Of a stretch of 64,000 nucleotides of DNA, positions 47,288 through 59,488 are shown piece after piece. The DNA comes from Mucor racemosus (taxonomy: Eukaryota > Mucoromycota > Mucoromycetes > Mucorales > Mucoraceae). The number at the start of each line of letters is the position of its first letter. Position 1 is the stretch's first letter. Position numbers and translations under genes: made by a program. Under the pieces are notes generated by a model that had not been told where the DNA came from, did no database searches, and worked only from the letters and a program-made list of their open reading frames with translations. The stretch is from assembly GCA_027405735.1 (NCBI GenBank), contig JAPEHQ010000014.1:744001-808000 (forward strand), written 5' to 3'.

Positions 47288-47545
47288 TTTTTTATTCTTA
47301 CGTCTCCAATATCAAAAATATAAACATGGCCATCACTGGAACCTATTGCCGCCTTTTTATCCTCTTTGTACTTAGTCCCAAGCGAATTTATTCAATCCTT
47401 TACCAGAACTAACTTCAGTACTTACAAATGGTTCCTCGGTATTTTCATTCAAATTCCATAAATTAAATTGACTTGTTCCATCAACAGTAGTATCAAATGT
47501 ATCATCAGTCCGCCTTATGATAAATTCCGCGAAACTGAAATCAGA
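47288..47545 (-). pseudogene. Dynein intermediate chain-like WD40 remnant
   Basis: On the minus strand: DGTSQFNLWNLNENTEEPF, then GKGLNKFAWD, one frame change, then AAIGSSDGHVYIFDIGD. The succession VDG-LWNLN-TE-P, LNK-W and AIGSSDG-Y-DIG is the last WD repeats of cytoplasmic dynein intermediate chains. A single-base shift after FAWD brings in a stop. Sequence further up (to about 48.5 kb) is too decayed to follow. Assigned from motif memory, so the family is probable and not certain. Confidence 0.55.
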
Positions 47546-49606
47546 AACATCCTATTGCCATTGTTATAAGCTATGAAAAGCTTGGTTTTTAATAATACAG
47601 CAATTAAATAAAAGATAAAATAATGCCAATATCATATGGCGAGTATTTAACATCTAAGTTTGATGAAGTATGCTTTTAAACCCTTTTAAAAATCCTGAGG
47701 CAAACACAACCTCTTGGTCGTCCTGTAATTTCTATTCATCAAAATGTTGCGATTTCCACCACTACACAATGAATGCACTTTTTATCCATCTTGACCTCGA
47801 TGTACATTGTTGGATATCAGTTTTTCACCAGCTGTATTTTCTCTACTAATTCATTAATATTCAGTCATATCGAACGATGATTTGTAGCAACGCTGCCAAA
47901 AAAAAGAATGAATACTTCAAGGTTTTTCTGCATATCAAATTATACGATTTAGTAGCAATGATTGCACTTAACTATGCTTCTTGAACCTATTGATGTTAAT
48001 CATAATAATTAGTATTTTCATCTACAAGTAAGCTGTGTTGCTTTATATAATACATTTACATTCACCCATTCAATAAATGACATTGCATTTATTATCCGTT
48101 ATATCAATCAACCAACTTCATCTTGGTTCGATACGTTTGACAATTAAATGCCTAAATTACACTTGAAGCACCAAGTATCGTCAAAAAAAATTTCGTACAG
48201 GTCGGCAAAACATCACAATTTGGATCATTGTTTTGTGTTCATAGATCTCTGCATGAACCATAATATCTCTATCTGTTCAATTTTTTAACTAAAATACATT
48301 GAACGCCAACATCGTACTTGATAAAACGCCTTACCTTATTGCGAGTCAACACAACCAATTTAATGTTAGTTTAGCATTAGCAGTCGAATCAGATAAATTT
48401 GGGATTAGACAACTCCTTTTAATAACTTTGCACACCATGAGCTAATAATGGTCCGTTATTATAGATACGCTAATTAAGGATGACGAGTTGATTCTAATGG
48501 ACGAACGACTCGATTACCAATATAACGAAAAATTAAAATCAAGCAATTGAATGAACAAGAGACAATAAACCATGTAAATTGGCATAATTGAATTGTTTCG
48601 AGCGTTTTGAAGAACTGAATACGCCTTTATTTTTGACCTATGAAAATTGATTTATTAATAAAATTAATTAACAAACTAATAAGTAATAATGATGGTGGTG
48701 TACCTTTGATAGTTGGTGGTGGTATACAAGACAACACCTTGTTTTCCTCTTCTTAGCTGTTGGCCACTAAGTAGAAACAAATACTTTTTAGAAACTAAAT
48801 AGACTAACATGAGTATATTCATTTATTCAAATTGAGTGGATACTATACATACCTTTATAATCATCAATTTTTTAGCAGATAGATTTCGATTTTAGACCAA
48901 AAAAACATTGATGATAACGTAGATGATGGAACAAAATGACTAAGTTTTGGATGTTTTTTTTTATGTTCGAGAAAAATATTACAACGCGCCCTAAAATTTA
49001 CAGTTAATAATTTATTTTCAAATAAACAATAGGAAAAACATGTACTTGTACCTGCTACTTGATTTCAGTTTATAAAAAATCTTGGTATTTTTGTTGTAGT
49101 TTTAAGCATAAATAAAAGAGCTGAGTGAGGAAAGAGTGGGATGAAAAAAGAAAAATAATCCTAAATCAGTCGATTTTGTGGTGTGTTACAAACAGAAATT
49201 TACAAAGGCATAAATAATTTTAGTGTTGCCAAACGGGTTGTTGTCGTTGTCCCCATTTGGTCTACGAAAGTAAGAACATGGGCAGAACTCTTTCAGACCT
49301 CAAATTTTAGATTGATATATCTCGTCAATAAGGCAGTTTTATTGAATCAGAGTAACTCACATCTGCTTTAAACCGTTCAAATTATCTTCGTTATTAATTA
49401 GATTATGATATTATGATTAATATACTTCAGTAAATTGACTAAAAAAAACTGATCTCATTGCTCTGCTCATCTGGGTTGCCTGATCTGCCCAAATTTTTTT
49501 ATTCTGCCTATCTGTGTAAATCATTATGCCCATGGAAAGAATAGTTCTTTGCCCGTAGTGTGGATTGATTCATCGAAAGGTAAATCATATGAAATTAATT
49601 GACAAA
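47546..49606. other. Decayed coding-like sequence and spacer
   Basis: Scattered protein-like minus-strand pieces (for example VVLTRNKVRRFIKYDVGV near 48300-48350 and DPNCDVLPTCTKFFLTIL near 48180-48230) interrupted by stops. They may be one or more dead genes. No intact gene. Confidence 0.3.
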
Positions 49607-49876
49607 TGAAAAAGTACCGTTTTATCATGAGCTTATAGAGAGGGTTTTATACTATTGTAACTTATTGGATGAGTGTATTAAATAATGTGAATAATAATTT
49701 AATTAGAATGAGCATATGGATATTGCATGGATATATTGGAATCATGCTTTTATGATTTAATGTTAGTATGATGATAGATCCATGAAATATGACCTTGTTT
49801 GATTTGCATGTTGAATATCATGGTTTGATAGATGTTCTAAATTGGTAATTCGGTAATTCCTAATTCTGATAGATCA
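49607..49876 (+). mobile_element. LTR-like element, family D, copy 2
   Basis: Uninterrupted match to the family D element inside the hAT (TGAAAAAGTACCG start, GATAGATCA end). No 5-bp duplication found, so it may be truncated at one side. Confidence 0.55.
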
Positions 49877-50069
49877 TGGATCTTATATCTTACTGTATTT
49901 TAGAACAAGAAGAAAAGTTACCACATATTAGTTAATTAACTAACTTCTTAATTTCTTACCAATAAGGATTACAAATCAAACGATTTATTATCTTAAAAAT
50001 AACCACCATAACTTGCTGTGGATACAGCAATAATTAAAAGCTGTTGTCATGAACCTCTATCAGGCTTAA

Positions 50070-50282
50070 TGTTGTATATACCACCAAGTACCACACTTTA
50101 TCACCTTCTACAGTATAAATACATCTTACAATCTATTGACTACGACATGCTGTATTGAAGTGCAAAGACTTGATATCTATCGGGTATAAGAAACTCCTAG
50201 CGTACTAAGTTTATCCAGAAATTAGCGAGAACACTTGGATCCCAATTATGACACCATATTATTTTATCTTAGCAGTTAATCA
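50070..50282 (+). repeat. R element, copy 3 (213 bp, TG...CA ends)
   Basis: Longest R copy; starts TGTTGTATATACC, ends AGTTAATCA. The pentamers flanking it differ. Sequence 50470-50530 downstream has a TATAAAAGG box and AATAAA, so a larger LTR including it is possible. Confidence 0.55.
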
Positions 50283-50854
50283 GCCAGGTAGCTATCAAAT
50301 CAGCATCCAAGCACATTTAACGCAGCATTGAAACAAGGCAACTCACAAGCTCTGCAAGAACGGTTAAATTATGATTGATCCATTTCAATTCATAGATTAC
50401 TATCGAACAGATCTAATGGTTCAATATTGCCTTAAATTACATCTCAGTATCTCAATCTCAAATCAATATAAAAGGCCATACTTTTATACACTATCTAAAT
50501 AAACGATATCTTGTTTTTATTATACAGCAGAAGAAATGATTCATTTCTCATTCTCTTTTAATTACATTCTTTTTTAAGTATTATTTATTATTTATCAAAC
50601 ATGAAAATATACGACACAACACGTGGTTTTATTGGACAGAAATATCATGTTTTGCGGATGGTTTTCTCAATTCATAGTGATCTGTGAAAGTAGAAATATA
50701 AATTTTTATGCAGGATATATGTAAATCTACCATCATGTATAATTGGAGATTAATTGGATCAATATTCACAAGGATGGGGTTTTTTTTCTTTTTTTTCTGC
50801 AGTTGTAAATATTAGTTTATTATTTTTAAAACTTAAAACTCATTATCCAGGGCT
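50283..50854. other. Spacer
   Basis: No gene. Promoter-like TATAAAAGG at 50469 may belong to an LTR. Confidence 0.35.
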
Positions 50855-52070
50855 TAATTTCTGTATCCACAAGATAGATCTAATTGATTGCTACTCTGTA
50901 TTTTTTGCTTCAGCCAAAAATATTAATTTTTCATCGAGATAATCAAAATAATAGTTCTTATCACAGCTTAAAACCTACCACCACGGGGTTCCAAAATTTA
51001 TTTGTTGGAATGAATGAAAAATGATTCAAAAAAACAAAATCGTTTAAATGCTCATGAGCTGCAAAGTAAGTCAACCTAGCATATTAAATAACTTTTGTAC
51101 AGTTTTGGATTCTGCATTAATCTAAATAAAATTCAGAGAAACATTTCACATTAAATTTTGCGCAAAATGCAATTGAAATTTTGAAGGTTTTTTGAAGATA
51201 CACATCACTTTTTATAAGCATGTTTAACATGTAATAAATTGTCATGATGCGCAAAAAAAATATCTGTCGACTGAGCTATTGCAAAATGTTTTAGCTGCAT
51301 TTTTCGTAGAGAAAACGAGATTTTTGTGCAAATTTTTTCAGTTTCAGAATTTGGGATGAGGGTATATAAGGGAAAAATGGATGTTAGAAATAAAGGTATC
51401 TTTTTGTACACATTTTTGAGGATATCTCCACGAAAAATCAATATTTTGAAAAAAACTAAATTGGATCCGAGAGAGCTCAACGAGCTTAATGGCATGAATG
51501 TAAAAAAAATGTTGTTCAATTTAATCAGTATCTTGAAACATACTACAAAAATGCCAAAAAAATGAAGAAAAAATAAAAATGTTCAGAATTTTTTCATGCT
51601 GAAATATGTTATAGAGCGCTTCAAAACAAGTAAGTTTTATTATTATTAAATGTTAGTATAGCTTAATTTCTTATAGAGATATGAAGCCTCAAAGTTTTTA
51701 ATTTTTAGCAGCGAAATACGCGAAAAATCTGAAACATTAGCACTGAAAAATCAATAGCACCCGCAAAACATAGGATATTTCCGGACACTTATTTTTGGAT
51801 TAAAGCTGAACATCTCAGGTACATTGGCATATAATTTTTTCTTGGTGTTATTTAATGAAAAAAAAAGTAGAACAAGGAAAGGAAAAATCGGTGAATTTAC
51901 CTGTTTTTGAGTCATTTGTGAGATGTAACATAAATTTAGGAACAGATAGCATAACACAATCAATTTATATATATTTGAAAGTGTCTAAGATATATCCTGA
52001 AAGCTGTTTGGTATGTGTAGAAAGCTGGTATGTTTTGATTTTGAAGATTAAAAATACTATTTTTTTTTTA
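50855..52070 (+). repeat. Family A repeat, copy 3
   Basis: Full, uninterrupted copy aligned with 4070-5203 and 515-2480. A plus-strand frame (51326-51565) contains EFGMRVYKGKMD, ISPRKINIL, DPRELNEL and a lysine-rich end, closely matching the frame of copy 2. Confidence 0.75.
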
Positions 52071-52197
52071 TTTTTTTAGTTCTTGAAAATCTGGATGCTT
52101 TTACAAATACAGTGTATAAATATACCAAGTACTATTGGTTAGAATAGACACAGCTGAAGCTACCAAGTACATTCAATATTAATGCAATGTTTATTAT

Positions 52198-53141
52198 TTA
52201 TTTTTCGGCAAGTAATTCAGGATGAACATCCCAAAAACCTTGGCCAATAATGTCATCATGAATTGCAGTTGGTATAAGTTTGATACGTTTGACCTCTTCC
52301 CCATTTCTTGGAGAAATTGAGGTAACCTCAGTCTTTTGACGGATGATGGTAGATCCTTTTCTATAAATTGGTTCGATTTTGTTGTAATTAATGTTGAATT
52401 GTGTAAATAAGATTTCGTTCTTGTCCTTGGAAAAGGAACCCTATTTTATACATTGTGAGTTTGTTTTTTCTTAATCTATCAACAGCAAGAACATACTCTT
52501 AAATGCTTTTCAGCTGCGTCCTCTGTCATTCCAGACTGAACGAGAGCCCAAAATGTAGTATTGAATAAATTGTTAATGTGACCTATTTTAAAATGCAATT
52601 AGTAAATATACAAAGATTCCATTATGAATACATTACAGTCTGCTTGTCTCCAACTTAAATAATCTCTCAACACTTTATCATTAGGATAGCATACTGTTCT
52701 TGAATCAAAACAAGGTGCATATTGAAGTTTATCTTGACCGAAATATTCTGCCCAATGCATTACATAATTGGAAGCAAATAAACTTACAATTGTAGAAGAG
52801 ATTTTACTAGAAAGAAATGTCAATATGACATACCCAATCAACCTTTTTGAAGAAACTAACCTTGATCGACGAGAATATAAATTAGATGTTTTTGGGATAA
52901 TAAAACTATATTCATCACTTTGTCCATAAGCCAAAATGATATCTTTGATATCCTTCATTACTTCAATAGCGCATCGATTCATGAGATCAATTGCTCTTCT
53001 ATCATTTGGTTTTGCGAAATTATGAGTTTGAGAAAATCTATGGAATCCACGGCCATCAATACGAACGACAAGCCATGTATTGGGCAGCATGTGATCTGCT
53101 AATTCGAAATGACGAACATATTCATATTTGGAATTGGCCAT
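52198..53141 (-). CDS. THG1: tRNA-His guanylyltransferase
   Basis: Adds the essential G(-1) to the 5' end of tRNA-His by 3'-5' nucleotide addition. Exons 52861-53141, 52637-52806, 52497-52582 and 52198-52440 join to 259 residues (yeast 237, human 298). The start MANSKYEYVR matches the family start; the frame extends six codons upstream without ATG. Metal-binding residues Asp29 (VVRIDGRGFH), Asp76 and Glu77 (GQSDEYSF) are at the same numbers as in human THG1. The WRQADCHINNLFN and KTEV segments are also typical. The tRNA-His substrate gene is not in this window. Confidence 0.96.
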
Positions 53142-53304
53142 AATTGATGTTTTTTTCAAGATGAAATAAGGGCTGAAGGTAAAGGAACCGAGAAAATATT
53201 ATTTTTTTGATCAAATTGCAAAAGCAAAACTGTCACAGACATGTCAAAAATCTTGATACAACATAGCAACATCCTCCTCAGAAAACAACTGCAAAACACA
53301 CAAA

Positions 53305-53339
<35 letters not shown>

Positions 53340-53507
53340 CACTCTCTGCAATATAATTATATATAATAAAGTATTGTTTTTCAATTGTTTTTATTTGAAA
53401 TGTAATTTACAATAAATTGGAAGGATCAATTTAAAAATTCTCTTTCCCATTTTCTTTTTTCCTCTCCAATTCTTCTTTCTGTTGTTAATGCGATTTGATG
53501 AAAAAAA
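53142..53507. repeat. THG1 promoter region with CA/AT microsatellite
   Basis: Contains (CA)n then (AT)n at about 53297-53343, between the THG1 start and the NOP10 stop. No gene. Confidence 0.7.
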
Positions 53508-53758
53508 TTAATAAGGACGAGCAGGAAGTTGAGTGAGCAAAATGTTGTATCTCTTCTTGATAGTAACACGTTGACGAGAGAATTTATCATCAGGAGAGAA
53601 ACGAGCAGGATGAGCTGACTTGGTAGGCAAACCCTTAGGATCAGTCTTCTACTCGAAATGTAAAATGTCAATTTGTGATGTTTAAAGGATTTTTAAAAAT
53701 TTACCTTGAGAGTATAGACACGCTCTCCTTCGTTGTTCAAGTAGTACATCAAATACAT
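53508..53758 (-). CDS. NOP10: H/ACA snoRNP subunit Nop10
   Basis: Small scaffold of H/ACA ribonucleoproteins that direct pseudouridylation and rRNA processing. Exons 53705-53758 and 53508-53648 give exactly 64 residues, the usual length of the family. The start [19 protein letters not shown] and the blocks [17 protein letters not shown] and [12 protein letters not shown] are diagnostic. The first exon holds only 18 codons. Its start is 254 bp from the divergent INTS9-like gene. Confidence 0.96.
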
Positions 53759-54012
53759 TTTATATATAAATTTTCTTTTTGTTGATAAAGATAGAAAAAG
53801 AGAGCAAGGCAAGGTCAAAGAAAAAAGCTTTTCCTAATTTTTTTTCGTATTTGAAACTCCCAAAAAGCCCTCTTCTTTTACCACCCAAGCAGAATGTGTA
53901 CCAGTGACCGTCTAGGATGATAAATCCAAGCCACGATGAATACAATTTATTGACCCGAGACACCTTCAACGTGTTTAATTAATGCGACTTTATATATAGC
54001 ATAAACAGAAAA

Positions 54013-56221
54013 ATGAAAATACAATGTCTCGATCATAAAGGATCAACATCAAATACATTTCTGTGTAAAATAAATCAACATACCATCTTGATAAATTGTC
54101 CAATTGAAACGTTAACTATACCTCAACCTCAACAAACACAACAACAGCAAGATAATGACCAAGATGATCAAGAAGCAAGCAACAGTAGTGATTTGGGTTC
54201 CATCTTATCAGCATTCAGTGCTCAAGGCAAACGTACAGCCGATACACAGCATTTATCTCTCAATACAAGCCTTAAAAATTGCGATCATCCCAGTGTATTT
54301 CGAGTACCTGACTTCAGTTTAATTAATATGGATTCTATTGACTTAGTGTTGATTTCCAATAGTGAATCTATGCTAGGATTACCTTTCTTGACTGAATATC
54401 TTGGATACAAGGGACGCATTATTGCAACTGAACCAACGATTGAATATGGAAAACAACGTATGGAAGAATTAGTACTTTATCATGGACACAACAATACTTC
54501 TCGCATTGAGCCTACATTAGCTACACATTTTTCTCAATTGGGTGATTTGGCATTACCTTCAGAAGGATGGCGATCCATTTATACATCAAAAGATATAATT
54601 TCTTGCATTGAAAAGGTACAGCCTGTTCGTTATACCGAAACACTGTCCTTATTTTCTACATTGAATTTGGTAGCATATAGTTCAGGATACTCGCTAGGTA
54701 GTGCTAATTGGCTTTTAGAAACAAGTTTTAAGAGGATTGCATTTTTATCGTTTTCATCACTTTATGCAAATCTACATCCAGCTCCTTTTGATGCAGATAT
54801 TTTAAAAGATGCTGATGTTGTGGTTGTTGGTGGTCTAAGTCAACAATCAGAACGAGAATTGTCATTTGAAAGAGCTAAAGCGAAATTATACGTTCATTTA
54901 GGTAAAAAAAAAAAAACATATTTATTATGCAATTTATGTAATTCTCACAAATCGTATATACACAATATAGCACGGACAAATCAATCACTGCATAATTCAG
55001 TTATTGTTGCCCCACCTATGGGTATTATATTTGATCTTATAGGGGACATAGAAGAGTACTTTAAATCACTAGGAAAACAAATTGGTCATGAAAGACATCA
55101 AACACCCATTTATATAGCAAATCCAATTGCAGATCAAAGCTTAAAATATGCCAATATTTGTGGAGAATGGATGAATTCAGGACGCCATGATTTATTATAC
55201 GTACCACAAATGCCCTTAGCTCATGGAGAATTGATGAGCACAGGAGCAGTAGAAACACTAGTTTCTTTAGAAGCATCTGTTTTATCTGAAACATCCATTC
55301 GAGAGCCATGTATAGTATTTACAGGAGATTCAACTTGTATTACCAAAGGGCCATTAATGTGGTTTTTAAATCACTGGGGACACTCGGAACTGAATACATG
55401 TATATTTATTGATCCTAATTCACCTCAAGATATCCAAAATGATATACCCCTCAATTGTAAAATGAATTTCATACGTTTACCTTTGGATACTCGACTTAAA
55501 TTAGAAGATATACCTTCCATTTTAAATACACACTGGCAGCACCAACAGCATGTAGGCAGTAATATACGACATTTATTAATCCCTAGTATCAAAGGAGCTG
55601 AATTGGTGAAAGAGGAACAATCTCAGGAAACTCAAGTTCATATATACGATCAAGGAGTTATTAGAATTGATGTGAATAGAGATTGGGAAAGAGTCTCTGT
55701 GAGTGAAAAGGTAAGACTCACTCCTTTTTATTTATTGTATAACCTCCTTATCTTTGTGTAATTTTTTTTAGTTGGCAAAAACAATTGATCCTACTATGGT
55801 GCCCAATAGAGATGGAATTCACTTTTCTGCTTGGGCTCCCATCAATGGATCACTCAATTATTATAACAATCGATTGGAAATACATCCTAGTATCAACGTT
55901 AAAGATGATCAATCATTGGTATTAGATCATAAAAGTGAATTACGCATTCATACGGAATTAAATGCTACAATTAAACGATTTGAAGAGGTAAAGTGTGTAT
56001 AATAATGAAAAAAGGGAGATTTCTAAACATCCAAACCATTTTAGCATGCTATACCCATCAACATAACCAAGGATATCAATGGTATAACTACTATTGCATT
56101 ACCTTCTGATATGAATGCTAAAATCATCATGAATGGAACATCTACAACTGTAATTGCAAGTAATGATAAAGTAAGAGATTTACTAAGACAAATTACAGTG
56201 ACAGATTCGCGGGAGTTGTAA
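54013..56221 (+). CDS. INTS9: Integrator complex subunit 9-like (beta-CASP protein)
   Basis: Integrator cleaves nascent snRNA and other transcripts; INTS9 is the catalytically inactive metallo-beta-lactamase/beta-CASP partner of INTS11. Exons 54013-54901, 54971-55710, 55772-55987 and 56045-56221 join to 673 residues (human 658). The N terminus (CLDHKGSTSNTFLCKI...ILINCPIE), the beta-lactamase fold without the HxHxDH zinc signature (SNSESMLGLPFLTEYLGYKGRI), YSSGYSLGSANWLL and the beta-CASP part (PIYIANPIADQSLKYANICGEW, IVFTGDSTC) fit INTS9. A Gln/Asp/Ser-rich insert lies at about 37-65. CPSF100 is the main alternative, but length and the NCPIE/YANICGEW motifs favour INTS9. Confidence 0.88.
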
Positions 56222-56369
56222 AGATATACAAAACTCAATTAAGGCATTTAATAATAAAACACAACCTTCATGTTAGAAACATATATATTATAGTATGATT
56301 TTTTTTTTGTTTATATTGTATATTCTCCCTCTTTTTCTCTCTCTCTCTCTTTCTTTTTATTCGTAAAAA

Positions 56370-58581
56370 ATGATACAAGCTACACCAACTTGTACAAAAT
56401 CCTTGAAATATAGAGCAGCAGCAATTGAAAATCAACAAACAGCTGCTGCAAATGTCATACCGAAACCACCGAAACAAAGTAAAAGTGATAGTAGGGTGCC
56501 TGTCATGAAAGATATAGGCACATGGACTCCTTCAAGAAAGCAGCATTTATCATTGGAACACTTGAAATCAAAATTTACTGCAAAATCATCTGTTGCTACA
56601 GACGTTGGCATGACAACCACCAATGCATCAATGGAAGATTTGATACTACCATGGAAACTATTTAAATCGCCTCTTGAATCTCAACAACAGCCCTCATTGA
56701 ATGCTAATGCTGCATCAAAAGACTATAGTAACATGTTGCATGAATTAGATGTATCTCATGCAGTCATGACAGCATCAAAGTTTAAACCGATAGATTTTGT
56801 ACAAGCAGAAAAATTGGTGCAAGTAAGTTTTCAGATCACTGGCAGTTTTTTCCCTTTATTTTTTTACTCATAGATTTGAATAGAAATTTCAATATTTACA
56901 ACAATTGGTAAATGCTTTATACGATCGAATTCGAGTGCAGACAGATACTCAAAGAGCCGTAACTACTGCATTTAAACTGGATCAGTCTTCTATGGCAGAT
57001 TTCATACAGGATATTTGCCAATCTAGTCAACAAATAACATTATTAGTAGATGAATTTTATTTCACATCTCAATCAGCTCATCGTACGGAAGCTACTTATT
57101 TACAGCATTTAGCTGCCACATTGGCTACAGCAATACAATCTAAACAGTATCTACCGCAGGAAGATATTCATCGAGCTCTGACCAAAATTTTTGTAAAATT
57201 AGAAGCTACATTTAATCATTATGATGATAATGTGCATCAACAGCATGTTTCAACATTCTCATCCTCATCCTCTTCCTCATCCTCATCATCTACATCTTCT
57301 ACATCTTCTTTTTCCACATCTTCTTCAGGATTTACACAAACAAATAGCATTAACACATCGTCTAGCACTTTATATACGGCAACAACTACAACGACAACAA
57401 GTGATACAGCGAATACATTGCATCAAAAGATTGATAATACTATCGAGAAACTATCACGTCAATTAAAACAAAAACAAGAATTGTTAAGAGTAATGGAAAT
57501 TCAATCAAATACACATGAAGAACTTGCACGACAAAGAGAGAGAAGTGCAAGTCTTGTATTAGAACTAGAGCGAAGCAGATCAAAAAGGCAATTGATTGCT
57601 AAAAACCAAGAAAAAGATATGACCATGTTGCGAGATCAATTGATGCAAGAAACTTTACGTCGACAATCATTGCAGGATCGTGTGACATCCTTGGAACATA
57701 CACTTAAATCAAAAGAATCAGAATTAAACAAATTGAAGAATCAACCGCTTGTTATTAAAAAAGAAGAAACCCATGATTCATGTCAATTTCAAATTAAGCA
57801 ACTGCAACAGGAACTGAAAGACAAGGAGAAGAAGGAAGAAGAAGAGGAGGAAAAGAAAAAGGAGAATCTATCATTACAACAAAAAACAAATGCTGTTGAA
57901 CAAAGAGGTGTTGAATTACAACAAATAATCAAAGATTATTCTGAAAAAGAACGTATACGAACGTTTCAAGAAAAGAACATTTTGGATCAATGTCAAAATG
58001 TAATGAATATAGAATACACAAGTTGTGAAAAAGCAGTTGCATCTACTATTGCGTATTTAACAGAACGACAACAAGCACATCATATCATAACTAATGTCCC
58101 TACTAGTGATAGCAAACAATTACAACAGCAAATGCTTCAGTTACAAAAAGAATTCAATCAAGCTAAACACACATTTACTACAAGAGAATCCGCGTTCATA
58201 TTACAATCAGCTAGTACAGAAGCAGAATTAGAACGCATTTTAAAAGAATACGATCGTTTAACACGAAATATTGTTGATTTCAACAATGAAAGAAAGAAAT
58301 TTGAAGAAGAAATTAGTGTACTACATCAAGATAAACAACTGCTGGAAAAACGAGTTTGTGATGACAAGGTATCTACCATCAAGGAGAGCAGTTTAAGAAA
58401 GGAGTTTCGTAGTTTAATGGCATCTGTCAAGGATAAACATAAGAAAGCTATATTACAAGAATTGGAAAAACAAAGACAATTGGAGCAAGAATTACGCGAT
58501 ATAAAATCAGATAGTGAAATAAAACGATGGGAAAAAGTGGATGTTGCTGTACAGACTCATTATTTTGACATTGTTGCTTGA
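56370..58581 (+). CDS. Coiled-coil protein with Uds1 (up-regulated during septation)-like domain
   Basis: Exons 56370-56822 and 56884-58581 give 716 residues. Around residues 125-190 the segment LHELDVSHAVMTASKFKPID, then LQQLVNALYDRIRVQTDTQR, then a hydrophobic SL/KL, resembles the fungal Uds1 domain (a ser-ala-x-F-x-P followed by an R-I-x-x-E/Q-T helix). A pure serine-rich run follows at about 277-300, then long Lys/Glu/Gln-rich coiled coil from about 345 to the end. The acceptor at 56883 was chosen because the nearer one meets a stop. The role in septation or cytoskeleton is inference from the family name. The upstream INTS9-like gene ends 148 bp before it. Confidence 0.6.
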
Positions 58582-58710
58582 AAATATATTAAAAATGATG
58601 CTGGTTACACCATATATTTTACAACAAACAATAAATTGTCTATAATTTTCAAGCTAAATGTTACACTAACAAATCCATTTATATGTGTAATGACTGTATG
58701 TATGTATATG

Positions 58711-58748
<38 letters not shown>

Positions 58749-59488
58749 CGTGTGTGCGTGTATCTGTATCAGTTATAATCAATAATCTGTTTAGATAAAT
58801 AGAAATATGTTGTCAATTTATTAATAACTCAAATAATTTATTTGCCCAATTTCACATTTTATTATATGTTGATGTACATTTTGCAATCACATTATAAATT
58901 ATAGAGCTATTAAATATACCTTCACCCCCCCCTCCCCTCCGGTTTTAGTTGTGTTTCCATAGAAAAACTCTAATTACAGCCTTTATTTGGAAGGTTGAGA
59001 TAAAAAAAACCTATTATATTTTCACTTTAGTCATTTTCCCTCCCATTTTTCAGTTTCAACTAACAAGGGGCTAGAGCAAGAGCAAGAGAAGGAGAAGTAT
59101 TAGTATAGATGAGGGAAACCTCTCAAAAAATTCGAATGGTTTATATCAGATCGCAAAAACGAAAAAAAAAAGACATGGTAGATATCTCGTTCCATAGTGC
59201 GAAAACAAATGATAAGGTGATAAGAATTCGTGAATTCATTGGCATGGTAGAATCATCTCTATTATCACTCCCAGTGTGGGAAGAATATAGATCATTTGAT
59301 ACACCTTGATTGGTAGAGATTATCAACATGTCCTTTTATAGATGACAGTGTAACAGCAAACTGGATCTACCCCTCCCTCTATACTTTTGGAAAAAATGTG
59401 ATATTTATACAGCTATATTTTCCATCTTGTTTTTTCCTTTTTTCTTCCTTTTCCCTCTTTTTTCTTTTCGATTATAATTTATTCAATT
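58582..59488. promoter_or_regulatory. GATA gene upstream region with TG microsatellite
   Basis: No gene. (AT)n then (TG)n at about 58695-58763, a C-run at 58924, and CT-rich sequence directly before the GATA start (59420-59470). A 66-codon frame at 59109 is strongly basic and unconvincing. Confidence 0.45.

Noticed and set aside
52901..53159. THG1 start six codons upstream of the chosen ATG
   Set aside because: The upstream codon is TTG, and MANSKYEYVR aligns with the known family start with metal-binding residues at human numbering.
59109..59309. 66-codon plus-strand frame before the GATA gene
   Set aside because: Lies in the probable leader or promoter, is very basic and matches nothing; length is within chance for this composition.
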